From Isoetes taiwanensis (Eukaryota; Streptophyta; Lycopodiopsida; Isoetales; Isoetaceae), in assembly GCA_021234155.1 (NCBI GenBank), contig JAJEKV010000021.1, positions 18,843,011 to 18,907,010 of the forward strand: a DNA stretch of 64,000 nucleotides. Reading direction: 5' to 3'. Each line of letters opens with the position of its first letter. Positions within the stretch are counted from its first letter, which is position 1. This document shows, one piece after another, positions 1 through 10,959 of this stretch. The notes beneath the pieces are model-generated. The model was given only the letters and a program-made list of their open reading frames with translations. It had not been told where the DNA came from and did no database searches. Made by a program: the position numbers and the translations under genes.

Positions 1-2250
1 ATGAGATTACTACGTGATCTCTAGGACGCAAAATGTCAGAATGAGGCATGACCGCTGTCTCCGCTTTGAAAGTCTACTGTCCCACTTTTAAGTAGACTTA
101 ACACCTCGAGAAAGGAGGTCATTGAGGAATGCATTGATAGTGAAAAGCACCCCAGCCCATACATGTTTTGATAGAGTGAACTGCCTTCACGCCCATATTT
201 GTGGAAGGACTCATCCTCCACCACTGGCAACCAAAGGTGTGATGAGCCCAGCACAGGGCGCCTGTGTGGCTCCCCGCCTCACGATGGAAGCAACCATCCC
301 TTCCTACGCCTAGAGATGCATTCATGTAGAGGGTGGCTCACCATACAAATCAAAATTTTATTAAATATTAATGGCACACCCAGTGCTGGACCTCAAGCAG
401 CTACCAGAGCGCCCCGGGAGGGCCCGTGGAGGTCGACTGATGAAGCATCTTTTGCAACACAAATTTTGCTAATGTGTGTTGCAAGGAATAAAGAAAGTAA
501 GAATACCTGTACATATAATAATATCAAAACCGAATATTGTGAGTTATTGTTATAATGACAAGTGATAACTATTGATTGAATAATAGTATAATAATGTTCT
601 AAATATTACCTTGAGGTAATCCTATTAAAAGTATAACTATACTAATAAGTATGTCGTGATGCATGACGTTGATTGCAGTTAAGAAGGTTCCAAGGAGACC
701 GATGTCGTCAAAAAGTGGACAACATCAATCTGGCGGGGGAGAATGCTCAGCATGATATAGCGCCTCAAGATCGGCGATCAGATTATCATGCCGCCATGCG
801 TGACACGCCTGGGCCCGGGGCCGACGCACACAAGAGCGCGGCTGCTTGGGCATTCGCAATGGTGCGCGCTTAGCAATGCGCACCTTTTAGACCTTTTAAC
901 CCATTAAAGGTAGACCAAGGGTCATGGAAACCTAAACCGAATCGATAGTTTCCTATAAGGCACCAAACCCTAACATTCCCTTTTTCGCCACGCACCTTCC
1001 GAAGTTCCGATTAAGCGCTACCAGGAATCAATTCCAACTCCCACGATGCGATGCGCGTCGCCCGGCTTGTCGGATCATCCCTCAAGCCATGTCCAAGGCG
1101 GGCAGAACATGGGCCTTTGGATCAAGAGGTAGACAGAGGTCAATTATTTGATCGATTGAATAGCTAAACCTTATTCCAGCCTTGAACCCGGTGGGTTTAG
1201 CCTATTAAATGTTGCTTAGTAATAAGCAGATCTGAGATTGACTCTAACTAAAGAACCTAACTCTATGTATTAGATTGGTTCTTATTACTTATGTTCATAT
1301 GATGGGCGGATGTGTTCTGTGTTACTCATTGTATTGGGAAGGGGGTGAGACTTAAAAGCTTAGTAGATGATGCTCCTAGCTAAGTCCCTCTTAGTGCATT
1401 ACTAGATTTGACCTGGCCAATGCCCACCCGGTTGTGGGTGAAGGGGCGGAGGCAGCAGAATGAGGTTAGGTGTTTGACCCCTTGGCCCCTCGGTGTGTAA
1501 GGCCCTGCAGGGATGAGTGACTAGGTCTAATGGCTTGCCAGCGAGTGTGGGTAAGGCATGTGCTTTCGACACCTATGGGGTGGGTGTTCACCTTCCAGTG
1601 GGTTAAGGCCGAATAAGGCGGTGGCCCTCTAGTCACCTTAATTGAGCATGTAGATCTCACGGAGGCGATCCCTACCCCCCCGGGCCAGGGAGATGTAACC
1701 AGGAATGAATAGTCCCTTTGGCTATTTTGCGTAGTCTGTTCGAAGGTCCCAACACTTTCCAACCTACTCTGCCAAAGTGTGCACTGGGGAGGGGGGGATG
1801 GAGTGGACAACCCTAAGCCATGTTCTTATGCCGGCCAATCCATTGTCATGATTACATGCGCATGAACTTCGGAGACCCCAACATCCAGTCATCCCACAGT
1901 CACGAGCCTTGGGTGGGAACTTCCTTTTGTATTGTCGATCTTTGTCTATGCGGATGTTGAGGTGCCACCCTTGAGGTGGATATATGATGTTATATTCTTG
2001 GCGTTATATGTTTTGCGCTTATGACAAGGTAGGCCACGAGGAGATGGGGTAAAATGACCCCTTCACTCTTCCCACTTTGGACTCTAGGCAGTCCGCACGG
2101 ATATGTCGAACCTATTATCGGTGTGGAGCTGATGCGGGGATGAACTCTGTTTGTATCCACGGTCGCGGGCATCGTATCACGGCGAAGATCTCCTGGCAGA
2201 GGAATCTCATGGAGACCAATATGACCTCATTCTTAGCGAGGTGAAGTTAC
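1..2250. other. No recognisable gene
   Basis: I see no protein family, RNA gene or mobile-element signature here. The longest open frame (1,466-1,810, minus, 114 codons) is rich in Pro, Ser and Thr and has no motif I recognise. The stretch from about 1,300 to 2,200 is more G+C-rich than the rest of the window, with long G and C runs. It could be the noncoding part of an old LTR element, but I found no second copy in the window to support that. Confidence 0.5.
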
Positions 2251-2259
2251 GGGGAGAAA

Positions 2260-3560
2260 TGGGCTGAGCTATGGGCTCAATGGACAAGAGGCAAGTTTAA
2301 GGGCAGCAATGGAGGTACCAACCAGGCCGGACCCAAAGTTGTTCGACAAGCAATTTATGAAAAAAGATACGGGGCCTGACGGACAAGGAAGCGCTTGATC
2401 TGAGGCGAGAATCCTGGATGGAACAATTATGCTAAGGAAAGTAGAAGTTCAAAATTGCGGGACGCCTTAAAGGATTACGCCACAATCCTAAAGAGGCGGT
2501 GCATTGGAAGAAGGCATCAGAGTTTTGCAATGTTGCCTCCAATGCATGCCATGATTTAAGAAATATTAATAAGGAGAAATTTGCGCTTGATGAGGAAGAC
2601 ATGAAGGGAGTTGAACCGTCTATGTCAGCCCTACATCAACACCAAGCTAAAAAGCGTAGCGTCAAAACCCTCCCTTCCACTGAGCGTGCTATGGCAGGTC
2701 GAAGAGGAAGGCTTGGATTGGAAGGTCCCATTTAAGGCGGATGATAGCTCCCCTCCATTCCTGGTAACCTTGGGACACAAGGGGTTTGGTGGTGCAGGCC
2801 TTTGGGCCCGTGGCACTATTGCCATGAATATGATCGAAGACCCCACTCTATTTTATGAAAAACGACATTGAGGCGATTGGTACAAGGCGTTAATACGGAC
2901 ATGGCCGAGTTGGATACTTTAGGTTTCCTTATCTTTTTTGCATGCCCGGACAATCGGACAAGCTATTTTGTGTCACAATAAGCAACTGATATTAACTTCA
3001 CCAACAAGATCTTGTATTCCATATCTGTTGGAACATGAGTGTAGACTTGGCTGCCGAAGGCACCAAGTTTTTCAATGTAGTTTTGGTTTTGGTTTCAAGA
3101 TCGGTTTGCGGAGACTTGACAAGTGGTGGTCTAGAGAACACCACTATCTCGACAAGTTCATGATTTCTCAAGGCGGATAGAACCACGGAAGGCCGGCGGT
3201 TATGGAGGATGTGCCATTGATGGACAAAGTCAACAGCGATGGTGCAAGCGGGTCAATACATAGAATTCCTATCAACCAAAGAGTTATCAAGTACTTCATA
3301 ACCACTTGTGGGAAGATCATATTGTATGTAAGTGGTACATGAATAGCTGTTCTCTCACAGGGGGCTTTTCTTTGTATGGAATGAAACCAATATCCGTGGT
3401 TGGAAATAAGGACATGGTTGAAACCATTCGGTCATACACTGGACCTGCTTCATGAGCATTTCAAAGGGAGGAAGACAAATGAAAGCGATGGAGACAATGA
3501 TGGCGAAGACAAACTGTGACCCGGGGAGAAAAGGCGACTTTGCGACAATGTCCAAGGTTT
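2260..3560 (+). other. Unrecognised coding-like stretch, frames broken
   Basis: Several overlapping plus-strand open frames lie here (2,499-2,735, 2,611-2,871 and 2,938-3,180, then shorter ones to 3,560). None has a motif I recognise. Composition is less AT-rich than plain intergenic DNA, and the frames relay one another, as in a coding region broken by indels. It lies upstream of and on the same strand as the FCP1-like fragment at 3.8-4.65 kb, so it could be the N-terminal part of that gene or an unrelated relic. No start codon can be defended. Confidence 0.25.
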
Positions 3561-3779
3561 AGATGACAATCTTTGCCGATCTAATTACGGAAATGCGAGG
3601 TTGGGGTGGGTTCACTTTGTCTGACTGTGATTCGAGAAACCCTCAAGTCTTTAGCTTTTTTCTTTCTCGACTAACTGAATCGAATCGGCGTTTCCCTATC
3701 TAACGTCTTTCATCATTTCTAGGGACATCGATCGCGAATCGGGATCATTGACAATATCACACGAATCTGGCGGCGGTTC

Positions 3780-4650
3780 ACATCACGTGGAGGATCTTTG
3801 GATCCAAGAAAGGCGGTCAAAAGCAAACACGGTGTGGGCAGCAAAGAAAGGACCTGAAAAATAATGATCCGCATATGGATCCCGATCAATCGGAAATCTG
3901 GTGAGCCAAACTCTAAGCGGGATCCCCACCAAGCTTATAATATTTGGCGTCAATGGAGTATTAGGCTGCGGTATACCCACGATAAAGGCGTCCACGAGCT
4001 TACCCTCACCGATCCAGACAAAAGCGAGTCCTAAAATCGTGCATCCTCGACCTAAAGCAAAGGAGATTATTGAGTGGTGCGTGGAGCGAAGGATTCCAAG
4101 TAGCCATATGGTCTTGTATGGCAAAAGAAATATATTATCAATGTCCTTGGTGTTCTCGGCCTTCCGGTTTTGATGTTCAAGTTTGTTTGGGGAAATGAAA
4201 GGGTCGAGCATGTGTGGACCTCGATCCGGCCATCACAAAGGGAAGCCTATTATGGTGAAAAAGGGTTGGGCCGGGGTTTATAAACATACGGGACTTTAAC
4301 AAACACAACATCTTGATCATAGATGACTCATGCTTTAAAGTGCTATATCATAACTTCGCTTAATACAATCATTGCCAAGAGTTATCGACCCGAAAAGAGT
4401 ATAAACGGATAGGTGGTTGTCTTTCAATCTAGTTTCTTGTCTTGGCGGAATCCTTGTTTGCCATACTTGTGGCCGATGTGATTAGGAACTATCCGAACCT
4501 CAAGGAGAATCGATCCAGGAGAAGCGATGCGATCATGAAGCTATGGACGACAAATATTTTGGTGATGAAGAAGAGTGACCTCTGCTTTCGGATAATCCCG
4601 AATTATGTGAATCTTGTAAAAAAGCGTGAAAAAATGTACTATATTTTGTA
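3780..4650 (+). pseudogene. FCP1/HAD phosphatase-like domain, frameshifted
   Basis: Motifs in the order of a plant FCP1-homology (NLI-interacting factor, HAD-type) phosphatase domain are spread over three plus-strand frames. They are LIIFGVNGVLG (about 3,931), RPKAKEIIEWCVER (about 4,048), VAIWS (about 4,111), NVLGVLGL and FKFVWG (about 4,140-4,195), and NILIIDDSCFKVL (about 4,308-4,346), followed by TIIAKSYRP. The family normally dephosphorylates phosphoserine or phosphothreonine in nuclear proteins. The nucleophile position (Asp in F-D-x-N/D-G) reads Gly, and at least three frame changes are needed, so as read the product would be inactive. The final piece (4,442-4,651) contains LAESLFAILVADVIRNYPN, resembling the C-terminal helix of plant homologues. 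A working gene with assembly errors cannot be excluded. Confidence 0.55.
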
Positions 4651-4995
4651 ATGAATATACTTGTACATTGAGTTTTTTTTGGCTTTCGACATGAGTCGAG
4701 AAAGAACATCTTATCTATTGATGAAACCATTTGTATGTTTGTTTGTGTGGTTGGATGCAGCCATATTCTATAATGATAATGGTTGTACATTGGATTTCTG
4801 GGCCTTTCTCGACTCGCGCGAGTCGAAAACCTTCTGTCTCGTTAATGAAACCATTTGTATGCTTCCGTGTGTGATTGGATGCAACCATATTCCAATGAGA
4901 ATGGTTGTACTTTGACTTTTCGGGCCTTTCTCGACTCACGAGTCGAGAAAGGCACTACTGCGTGATTGGATGCGGTTATATGGAATGAATGTTCT
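4645..4995. repeat. 122-bp tandem repeat, each unit with a palindrome
   Basis: Three units at a 122-bp spacing share the order: sequence near GTTGTACATTG, a palindromic block, then ATGAAACCATTTGTATG and a GATTGGATGC block. The palindromes are at 4,683-4,704, 4,805-4,829 (core TCGACTCGCGCGAGTCGA, perfect) and 4,927-4,950 (11-bp arms around AC). No open reading frame explains the conservation of the palindromes. Confidence 0.75.
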
Positions 4996-5860
4996 CCATT
5001 GTATTTTGAATTCACCATTCTTTTCTTGGTTTTGACTAATGATACCATAATTGTTAATCATACTCTCCTTGCTCCGGTGGTTGGAGCCTATCCATACCGG
5101 CCACCGATCCCGTTCGGGGATCACGAGAACATCCGGGCCCGAGATCCATCAAGGCGGCGGAGATACCGTTAAAAGCGCGGATGCCACTCAGCTACACTCT
5201 TACCCGCCTTTGGGATAAGGTTGCTCGTGAATGCGGGCGCCATACACCTTTCGGGATAAAGAAAGGGAAGAAATTTGAGGCAGTTTAGAAAGCTCAAAGC
5301 ATCTTGCAAGCATTGCATAACATCCACGGAGGTTGGGAAAGGTATATTCGATGAAAGGCTGCGGGAGGAGAGTGGAGAAGTCGGTGGAGACAGATCGGCC
5401 GGTGGCTCCGAGGCACCTCCTCTGAGGCATTCCACACTCTTGGGTTGCCCCCCAACTTCTGGACGGCATGAAGAAGCCCATAAGTTAATCCCCTAAGGTG
5501 GACCACCTACCCGCGATGATATAAGCGTAGTGGCAGCAAGACCGCCATGGTCTCTGCTTCCGATGTAAAATACATTGTACCTATTCAATTTATTAATAAA
5601 AAATCTTTTTCAACTAGAACTTTGGTTTCAATCTTTAATGAAATTTCCTTTGTTTGAGTTGTATTGTTCGTGTTCTCGACTTCGCTATCAGAAAACCACG
5701 GCTTCGAACCACACTAAAGAGATAAATATTCGAATATTGGGCCGTTTTTAGTCAGACTCTCCTTTTTTGTGTAAAATAACAGGGGTTCGAAAAAAGTGGA
5801 ATGGAATGAGACCCACTTTTAATTAAATAGTGCTTATAAGCTTCAATCCAATTGCAACAA
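4996..5860. other. No recognisable gene
   Basis: Short open frames on both strands (for example 5,275-5,496 plus and 5,200-5,481 minus) overlap each other and show no family motif. The stretch around 5,580-5,760 is AT-rich. Nothing else was identified. Confidence 0.45.
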
Positions 5861-6068
5861 TGTAATGAACAAGGAACAAGAGACGCATCCATAAAGAGAC
5901 CATCAGTTCCTAAACTATATCTCTTATTCCCAGTTAACAAAAATACAAAATTGTGGCCTTCTGCCCATGTGAAAAGACATGAACCAAAAGACACGTACAA
6001 AAGTACTGTGCAAATACATGTATAAACATATATATCTTTTTGTCCTAAGGTTCCTTACATTCTCTTCG
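5861..6068 (-). repeat. 3' LTR of the short LTR element
   Basis: Begins TGTAATGAACAAGG and shares the blocks TCTCTTATTCC, AGTTAACAAAAAT, CCATGTGAAAAGACATGAACC and CCTTACATTC with the copy at 7,286-7,503, with many substitutions and small indels. The terminal GATCAACA of the other copy is missing. Confidence 0.55.
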
Positions 6069-7270
6069 ACTTAAAAAAGATAATGTCCTCATTGTCAGTC
6101 CATGTCTTCAAGTCCGAAGAGTTCCCAAGTGTTCGTCTAGAGTCTCAGGATAAGCATCTTCCTCGTATAGCATGTGCTTAGAGAAAGTCTTCATTCCCAT
6201 ATAGGGTCTTCAACAGGATTAAGTCTTCAACTCCTCCATCGTGTGGAGGGTTGTCTTGAATCGTAGAACCTTATTTGTTTACTTAAATTTCTTATGGCCA
6301 ATCTTGTGTCCAAAGTTAAGTTTTAAATTAACTTTTGGACTATTAGCGAATAAATATCACCAAACCTTCTCTCTCTCACATAAGACGTTCATATCTAAAA
6401 GTTGTTTTTAACTTAGTCCTTAGAGTAGTAAAGATTTCACTACCTAGCCGACCATCTCATCATGAGACTCGCCAACTAATTTCATAGACTAACTATAAGC
6501 AGTTAGTTAGTTCTTGCCGCCCGGATTTTAGTCTTGAATAGAAGGTCAAACACAAGCCACATCTAGAAATCAAGCAATTGATGAAACCGGATATGTTGTC
6601 CTGGTTAAGATCCCCTGAAGGCAAACAGTTGCGATTATCCTTTTTTGGGTCCGCAATTTCCTCTAAAATTGGAAATGGCTTTGAAGAAGAGAGCAGGATC
6701 TGGTGCAAGATGGAAAATATGATCTAGGCGCTTTTATTTTTCGAATAAGCGGGCGGCTTCTCGTTCTTTATCTTGTTCTCTTATCTTGTTTGGTCAAGAC
6801 ATTGGATTGTAAATCGAGAATATATTCAGAATCAAAGATTCCTTTTTTTTTCTTATTTCATATTTTTTCTGTAGAAACAAGCATCGATATAGATCCTATG
6901 CCTTAGCGACCTTGTATTATTTTCCTTTCAATATTTTTCTTATTTGCTTGAATCTTGATTTTCTCTTACCTTGTCTCGAGCAGTTGATCTTGCTTGAAGA
7001 TTTTTATCGCCCATAGTTTCCTTGTTTGAGCAAATTCTTGAAGCAAGATTTTAACATTATCTTAAGTCGTCTTGCAAGCATTAGAATGCATCTTTGTCGA
7101 TTTTAAAATTCCTTAATTCTTAACATGGTTGATTCTTAATTTGCAGCAATAGATATGTAAAAAGAAAACAAATCTTAAAAAGTAATCTTGATCTTGAAAG
7201 TAATCTTCTTAATTTAAAAGTTCTTAGCTTTCTTAATTCATAGTAAGGTTCGACTTCACAAGATCTTCTT

Positions 7271-7283
7271 GCTCACGATACCA
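7271..7283 (-). promoter_or_regulatory. Primer-binding site (tRNA-Met type)
   Basis: Minus strand TGGTATCGTGAGC, two bases inside the LTR end at 7,286. It resembles the usual plant tRNA-iMet primer site TGGTATCAGAGC and marks the 5' side of the element. Confidence 0.5.
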
Positions 7284-7285
7284 TA

Positions 7286-7503
7286 TGTAATGAACAAGGA
7301 ACAAGGCGCATCCATGAAGAGCACAAAAATACCTAAACTACATCTCTTATTCCAAGTTAACAAAAATGTACAAAATTGTGGTCTTTTGTCCATGTGAAAA
7401 GACATGAACCAAAGACAAATTACAAAATCTTGTACAAATCGTGTATAAGCGTATATATCTTTTGTCCTAAGATTCCTTACATTCATCGAATCCATGATCA
7501 ACA
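7286..7503 (-). repeat. 5' LTR of the short LTR element
   Basis: 218 bp with TG...CA termini; partner of 5,861-6,068. The short length fits TRIM-type elements. Confidence 0.55.
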
Positions 7504-7947
7504 ATACATTCATCACGGGCGTTTAGTTTGAAACAAACCTGTGAGATCTTTTTTTGCGTTACGGTGGCGAGGAGGCGATGCGACTTCCTGCGATATACGA
7601 TGGTCTTGTGCTCAATAACCGTTCCGTGACCATCTCGAGAATGCAAAATTCAAAACCTAAAAGCTATGGCGAGTCGAAGAAGAAGAAAAAGGTGGAAAAA
7701 GAGGTCTGCGACAATGAAAACATATCTGGAAAAAGGCAAAGAGGCGCATACAAATTTTTAATCTTTTCTAATTTGAGGGGTTGTCAATGGTGAAACAAGA
7801 GAATCTAATGGCTAATCAATATGCCAACTTGGATTAGGGTGACATGGAGGTGCGGCGTGGATAGGCTAAATTGCAAGAAAGGTTGTAGGCTTGGTTGATG
7901 CAGGCGTGCTAAAAAATAAAGGGTCTAATGGTAAGTGCTAAAAGATA
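7504..7947. other. No recognisable gene; small direct duplication
   Basis: A lysine-rich open frame (7,554-7,793, plus) has no family motif. At about 7,909-7,965 the block TAAAGGGTCTAATGGTAAG occurs twice in tandem, about 29 bp apart, just before the SINE. Confidence 0.45.
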
Positions 7948-8057
7948 AAGGGTCTAATGGTAAGGCCTTGGGTTGGGGTGATCCCCACCGGGGTTCAAAA
8001 ACCCACTAGCTACCATTGGGTAGGTGGCGTGGGGAGTGCAAGTCCCACCAACCATGC

Positions 8058-8103
<46 letters not shown>
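7948..8103 (+). mobile_element. tRNA-derived SINE with poly(A) tail
   Basis: An A-box-like TAATGGTAAGG (7,955-7,965) and a B-box-like GGTTCAAAAACCC (7,992-8,004) are spaced 37 bp apart, as in RNA polymerase III internal promoters. They are followed by TAGGTGGCGTGGGGAGTGC-type body sequence and an uninterrupted run of 43 A (8,061-8,103). Head, body and tail match the layout of plant SINEs, which are short noncoding elements mobilised by LINE reverse transcriptase. No target-site duplication was found. The unbroken A tail suggests a young insertion, unless homopolymer length was inflated during assembly. Confidence 0.6.
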
Positions 8104-8107
<4 letters not shown>

Positions 8108-8172
8108 ACCAAATGATTGGACATCGGTGGTTGTCAAACTTGGTGTATGCATTGTACTTTGTTTCAGACTTT

Positions 8173-8968
8173 TATTACGAGGTGCTCCTAAGGGCATAGC
8201 AGAATCGGACCCCTGGATGGATGTCCATGAGCCTGCGGAGATCTTGTTGATTCGCAATTCTTTGGGCGGTTGTGATTTAATAGGCCATGTTCACCTTTTA
8301 TTCTGAGTGCTCTAAAGGGCATAACGGAATCGGGTCCTTAATGATGGATCCATGAGCCGCAGGGAATGCTTGTTAATTAGCAATTACTCGGCAGTTGTGA
8401 TTTAATAAACCATGTTAGGTGTAATGGAGTCTATGGTGGCCGAATCACGGGATAAGTGGTAATAATTGCTAGCGGCGAATAATGGATCACTAGAGGAACT
8501 AATATTTGGAAATATTAGTGTGGAAGGGAAGCTTGAGGGGGTTTGTAGAGGCAAAAGACCATAGTTTGACCATAGTAGGCTTTGCTAGTGAACTCCGGTG
8601 GTTTGGATTATAAAGCTGAAGAAGGTTGGATGAACTAACGAGAATGGAGTGCGAAGCTAAGAGGAGCGATTCTGCTTGCGAATAATTCATTTGGATCAAG
8701 ACTTGGACCTTGAGGTCGGATTAGCGACTGAGGCTATGATTGTGGCTCAGGCTGATTGATCTGCCAAAGAGGTCGGATTGGGCTTGGGCAGTAGGTTGAT
8801 ATTCATCGAGGATTGTTGGGAAGAATCGATCTGGCGAGTGCTTCATATATAAGCAAGCCGGTGCGTGATTAGCGAGGGGATCAGGGATCTAAGGTGTGGG
8901 TGGAAGCTAATCGGCATTTACCATGCGGGCAAAAGATTGTTCATTGGAAAAAATTTTATGCATTAACG
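8173..8968 (+). repeat. 5' LTR (gypsy element) with internal duplication
   Basis: Matches 13,648-14,562 over blocks such as GGGATAAGTGGTAATAATTG, CACTAATATTTGGAAATATT-like sequence, GGATTATAAAGC and CGGATTGGGCTTGGGCAG. The first about 125 bp occur twice in tandem (starting near 8,183 and 8,308, each with TGCTC(C/T)(T/A)AAGGGCATA). It lacks about 274 bp present in the 3' LTR. CATATATAAGCAAGCC near 8,845 is a plausible TATA-like promoter element. Confidence 0.8.
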
Positions 8969-8969
8969 G

Positions 8970-8983
8970 TGGTATTAGAGCTC
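8970..8983 (+). promoter_or_regulatory. Primer-binding site (tRNA-iMet type)
   Basis: TGGTATTAGAGCTC lies directly after the 5' LTR end and differs by one base from the plant consensus TGGTATCAGAGC in the matching part. It marks the start of minus-strand DNA synthesis. Confidence 0.8.
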
Positions 8984-8999
8984 AATGGCCCGAACACAT

Positions 9000-10370
9000 T
9001 ACCCGATATGCAGCCGGGACCTATTAATGATTGCTGAGAAGTGCATCCGCTGAAGAGGGCATAATACCGCCCTCGAGGACATTCATTTAGATGATGAATT
9101 CCCAGGAATAGAGCTGGATGGGGAGCACCCTCGAAGAAGCTCTGAAGACTATTCTGTAGTGCTGATCATGTAATTTTTGCAAAAGTGCAGCTAATACTGA
9201 TAATGTAAATGCAGGGAGCGCTCAGGGAGCAAAATCTTGAGGTGGGGTCGGTGGGGTGAGAACTTGCCCGGCGAAATGTAGGTCATGTCAGCCGCCTAAG
9301 CTGGGGAACTAGGCGAGATAAAGGCTGAACAAGCTGGGTTCAAAAACACCCTAGGGTTGTCTGAGGAAAACACTGCGAAAGTGGGTTCTTTGAAGGGAAG
9401 GCGGGAACTTATTTTAAGTAATGTAGTAGAAAAGTTTCTACAAGTAGGTGGGGCAGTTCCCAACTTGCTCGAGGGCAAACCCGTGTTCCTCATGAGGTTG
9501 CGGCCAGGGACCTAGTGCACCATCCGAAGTAAACCTGAGGTTGGCGAAGAACCAATAGCTCAAGGTGTCATGGAAGGTGTGGCTCAGCGGAAAGAATCCT
9601 TGGGGGAGCTCTCTGGTGAAGAATTAAGTCCACAGGCGTGTAAAGATGCCGATTTCTATGGCAAGGATGTTACGCTGAAAGCGGGCTATCGCGATGATTC
9701 AATCAAATGGTATATTTTGCGGCTACAAAGAAAGGTGAAATGCCGGCCCGATGTATGTCATCCACGAAGTTGAAGGGGGTTGCGGTTACATGGTGGGACA
9801 TTCATCACAGAGAATGGTCGAAGTGCTGCGTACTTGGAGGATTTTGTAAACGCTTGTTGGCGGGGGGTATGCACCCTCGTCATGGCCGGCGACATCGCTC
9901 ATATAGGCGGAAGGAGCTCACTCAGACGAGGTCTCTATGGGATTATGTGATGGAGAGAGAGCTCTTTTCACATTTACCTAGGATTACTACTTGAGGGATC
10001 TTGGCGTGGATCATTTATAAATGGTCTGGGGCCGGGATGCTAAATGATATTACACATTTCTTTTGAGGTGAACCTGTGACTTTGAAATTTGTTGAGATTG
10101 CCGGGAAAGCTGGTGGGTAGGGACGAGTCAAGAAGACCTAAAACTTTGCTAATTGGAAAGCAAAAAGGGCGGAGGAACTTCTCGGGGATCTGCTCCTTCT
10201 AAAAGCGGAAGAATGATTCTAAGGATAAAGGCCCGGGGGGGCAAGGCCAAGGAAGGTGATGCCAAAGCGGATAAGCCTAAGGGGTGTTATCATTATGGGG
10301 TGGTCGAACACTTTGCCCGAGAATGTACAAAGCCCGCCAGAAAGTTTTGGCGACCTTTGCAAAAATAAAT
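9000..10370 (+). pseudogene. gag relic with zinc knuckle
   Basis: Lies between the primer site and the pol motifs. The retrotransposon gag signature KLKGVAVTWWD is at about 9,767-9,799. A CCHC zinc knuckle is at about 10,285-10,326: Cys, two residues, a Tyr where the second Cys is expected, then G-V-V-E-H and F-A-R-E-C. Gag forms the virus-like particle and the knuckle binds RNA. A basic Lys/Gly-rich segment precedes the knuckle. Stops and frame changes interrupt the whole region, and the start codon of gag is not clear. Confidence 0.7.
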
Positions 10371-10439
10371 GATAAGCCCGGAGGTAAAGGCGTTTTCAAT
10401 TATCGCTTCGGGGAAGAGATGGTAAGCCCTACTTCACAC

Positions 10440-10720
10440 TCTTATCGCGAATAAAGTTATAAGATTGTTAGGTAGAATCAATAGTAGAAGCGTGGTTGTT
10501 TTGGTTGATTAAAGCACTCATAACTTTATTTACGCGGATCTAGCACATGATCTAGAACTGGGCCCCGAGCGAGGTGGCTCCATTATGTGATTGAGTTGAG
10601 GCTGGACCACAAACTTCGGTATCCGCGATGAGCAAACGCAGTGTTTGCTTGGAGTTGTTGGACAAAGGAGTCCGAGTTGTAACATCTATATCCATAGATT
10701 TAGACATCGCTCGATTAAAA
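10440..10720 (+). pseudogene. Aspartic protease relic
   Basis: The sequence at 10,498-10,527 reads V-L-V-D-stop-S-T-H-N-F. In plant gypsy proteases the equivalent is a D-S-G-S-T-H-N-F active site, so the Asp and the STHNF tail are recognisable, but a stop lies in the catalytic loop and one codon is missing. The enzyme would cleave the Gag-Pol polyprotein in the particle. It sits directly between the gag knuckle and the RT. Confidence 0.6.
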
Positions 10721-10959
10721 GCGATATGATATCATTCTAGGCATGAAATGGTTACAACATGTTGAGCCACAAATTCTCGGCCCACACACACCTTGATTTT
10801 CAATTTGCCATCAAAGTGAAGTAGTTAGGGTTCAAGGTTTACCACATGTAGAGCCTAGTAAGCTCATATCGACCACTTGAGGCTAAAAAAGTTTTCAAAG
10901 TTAATACAAATATTTTTTCTTTGATGTACTTGAGAAAAGCTGATTTGATTATCAAATCG

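Larger units (their letters stand above)
5861..7503 (-). mobile_element. Short non-autonomous LTR element (TRIM/LARD-like)
   Basis: Two direct repeats of about 210 bp (5,861-6,068 and 7,286-7,503) enclose about 1.2 kb with no retroviral-type protein motif. The right copy runs from TGTAATG to ATCAACA, that is TG...CA ends. Next to its inner end the minus strand reads TGGTATCGTGAGC, close to the initiator tRNA-Met primer-binding site TGGTATCAGAGC of plant LTR elements. This sets the orientation to minus. No clear polypurine tract is visible beside the left copy, and its outer end lacks the last ten or so bases of the right copy. No target-site duplication could be confirmed. Lack of gag and pol motifs suggests it depends on other elements for movement. 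Confidence 0.55.

Noticed and set aside
1466-1810. 114-codon minus-strand frame
   Set aside because: Pro/Ser-rich reading of a G+C-rich stretch with no motif, no start context and no conserved partner.
8006-8306. Three open frames with poly-Lys or poly-Phe stretches
   Set aside because: They are translations of the 43-base A run of the SINE.
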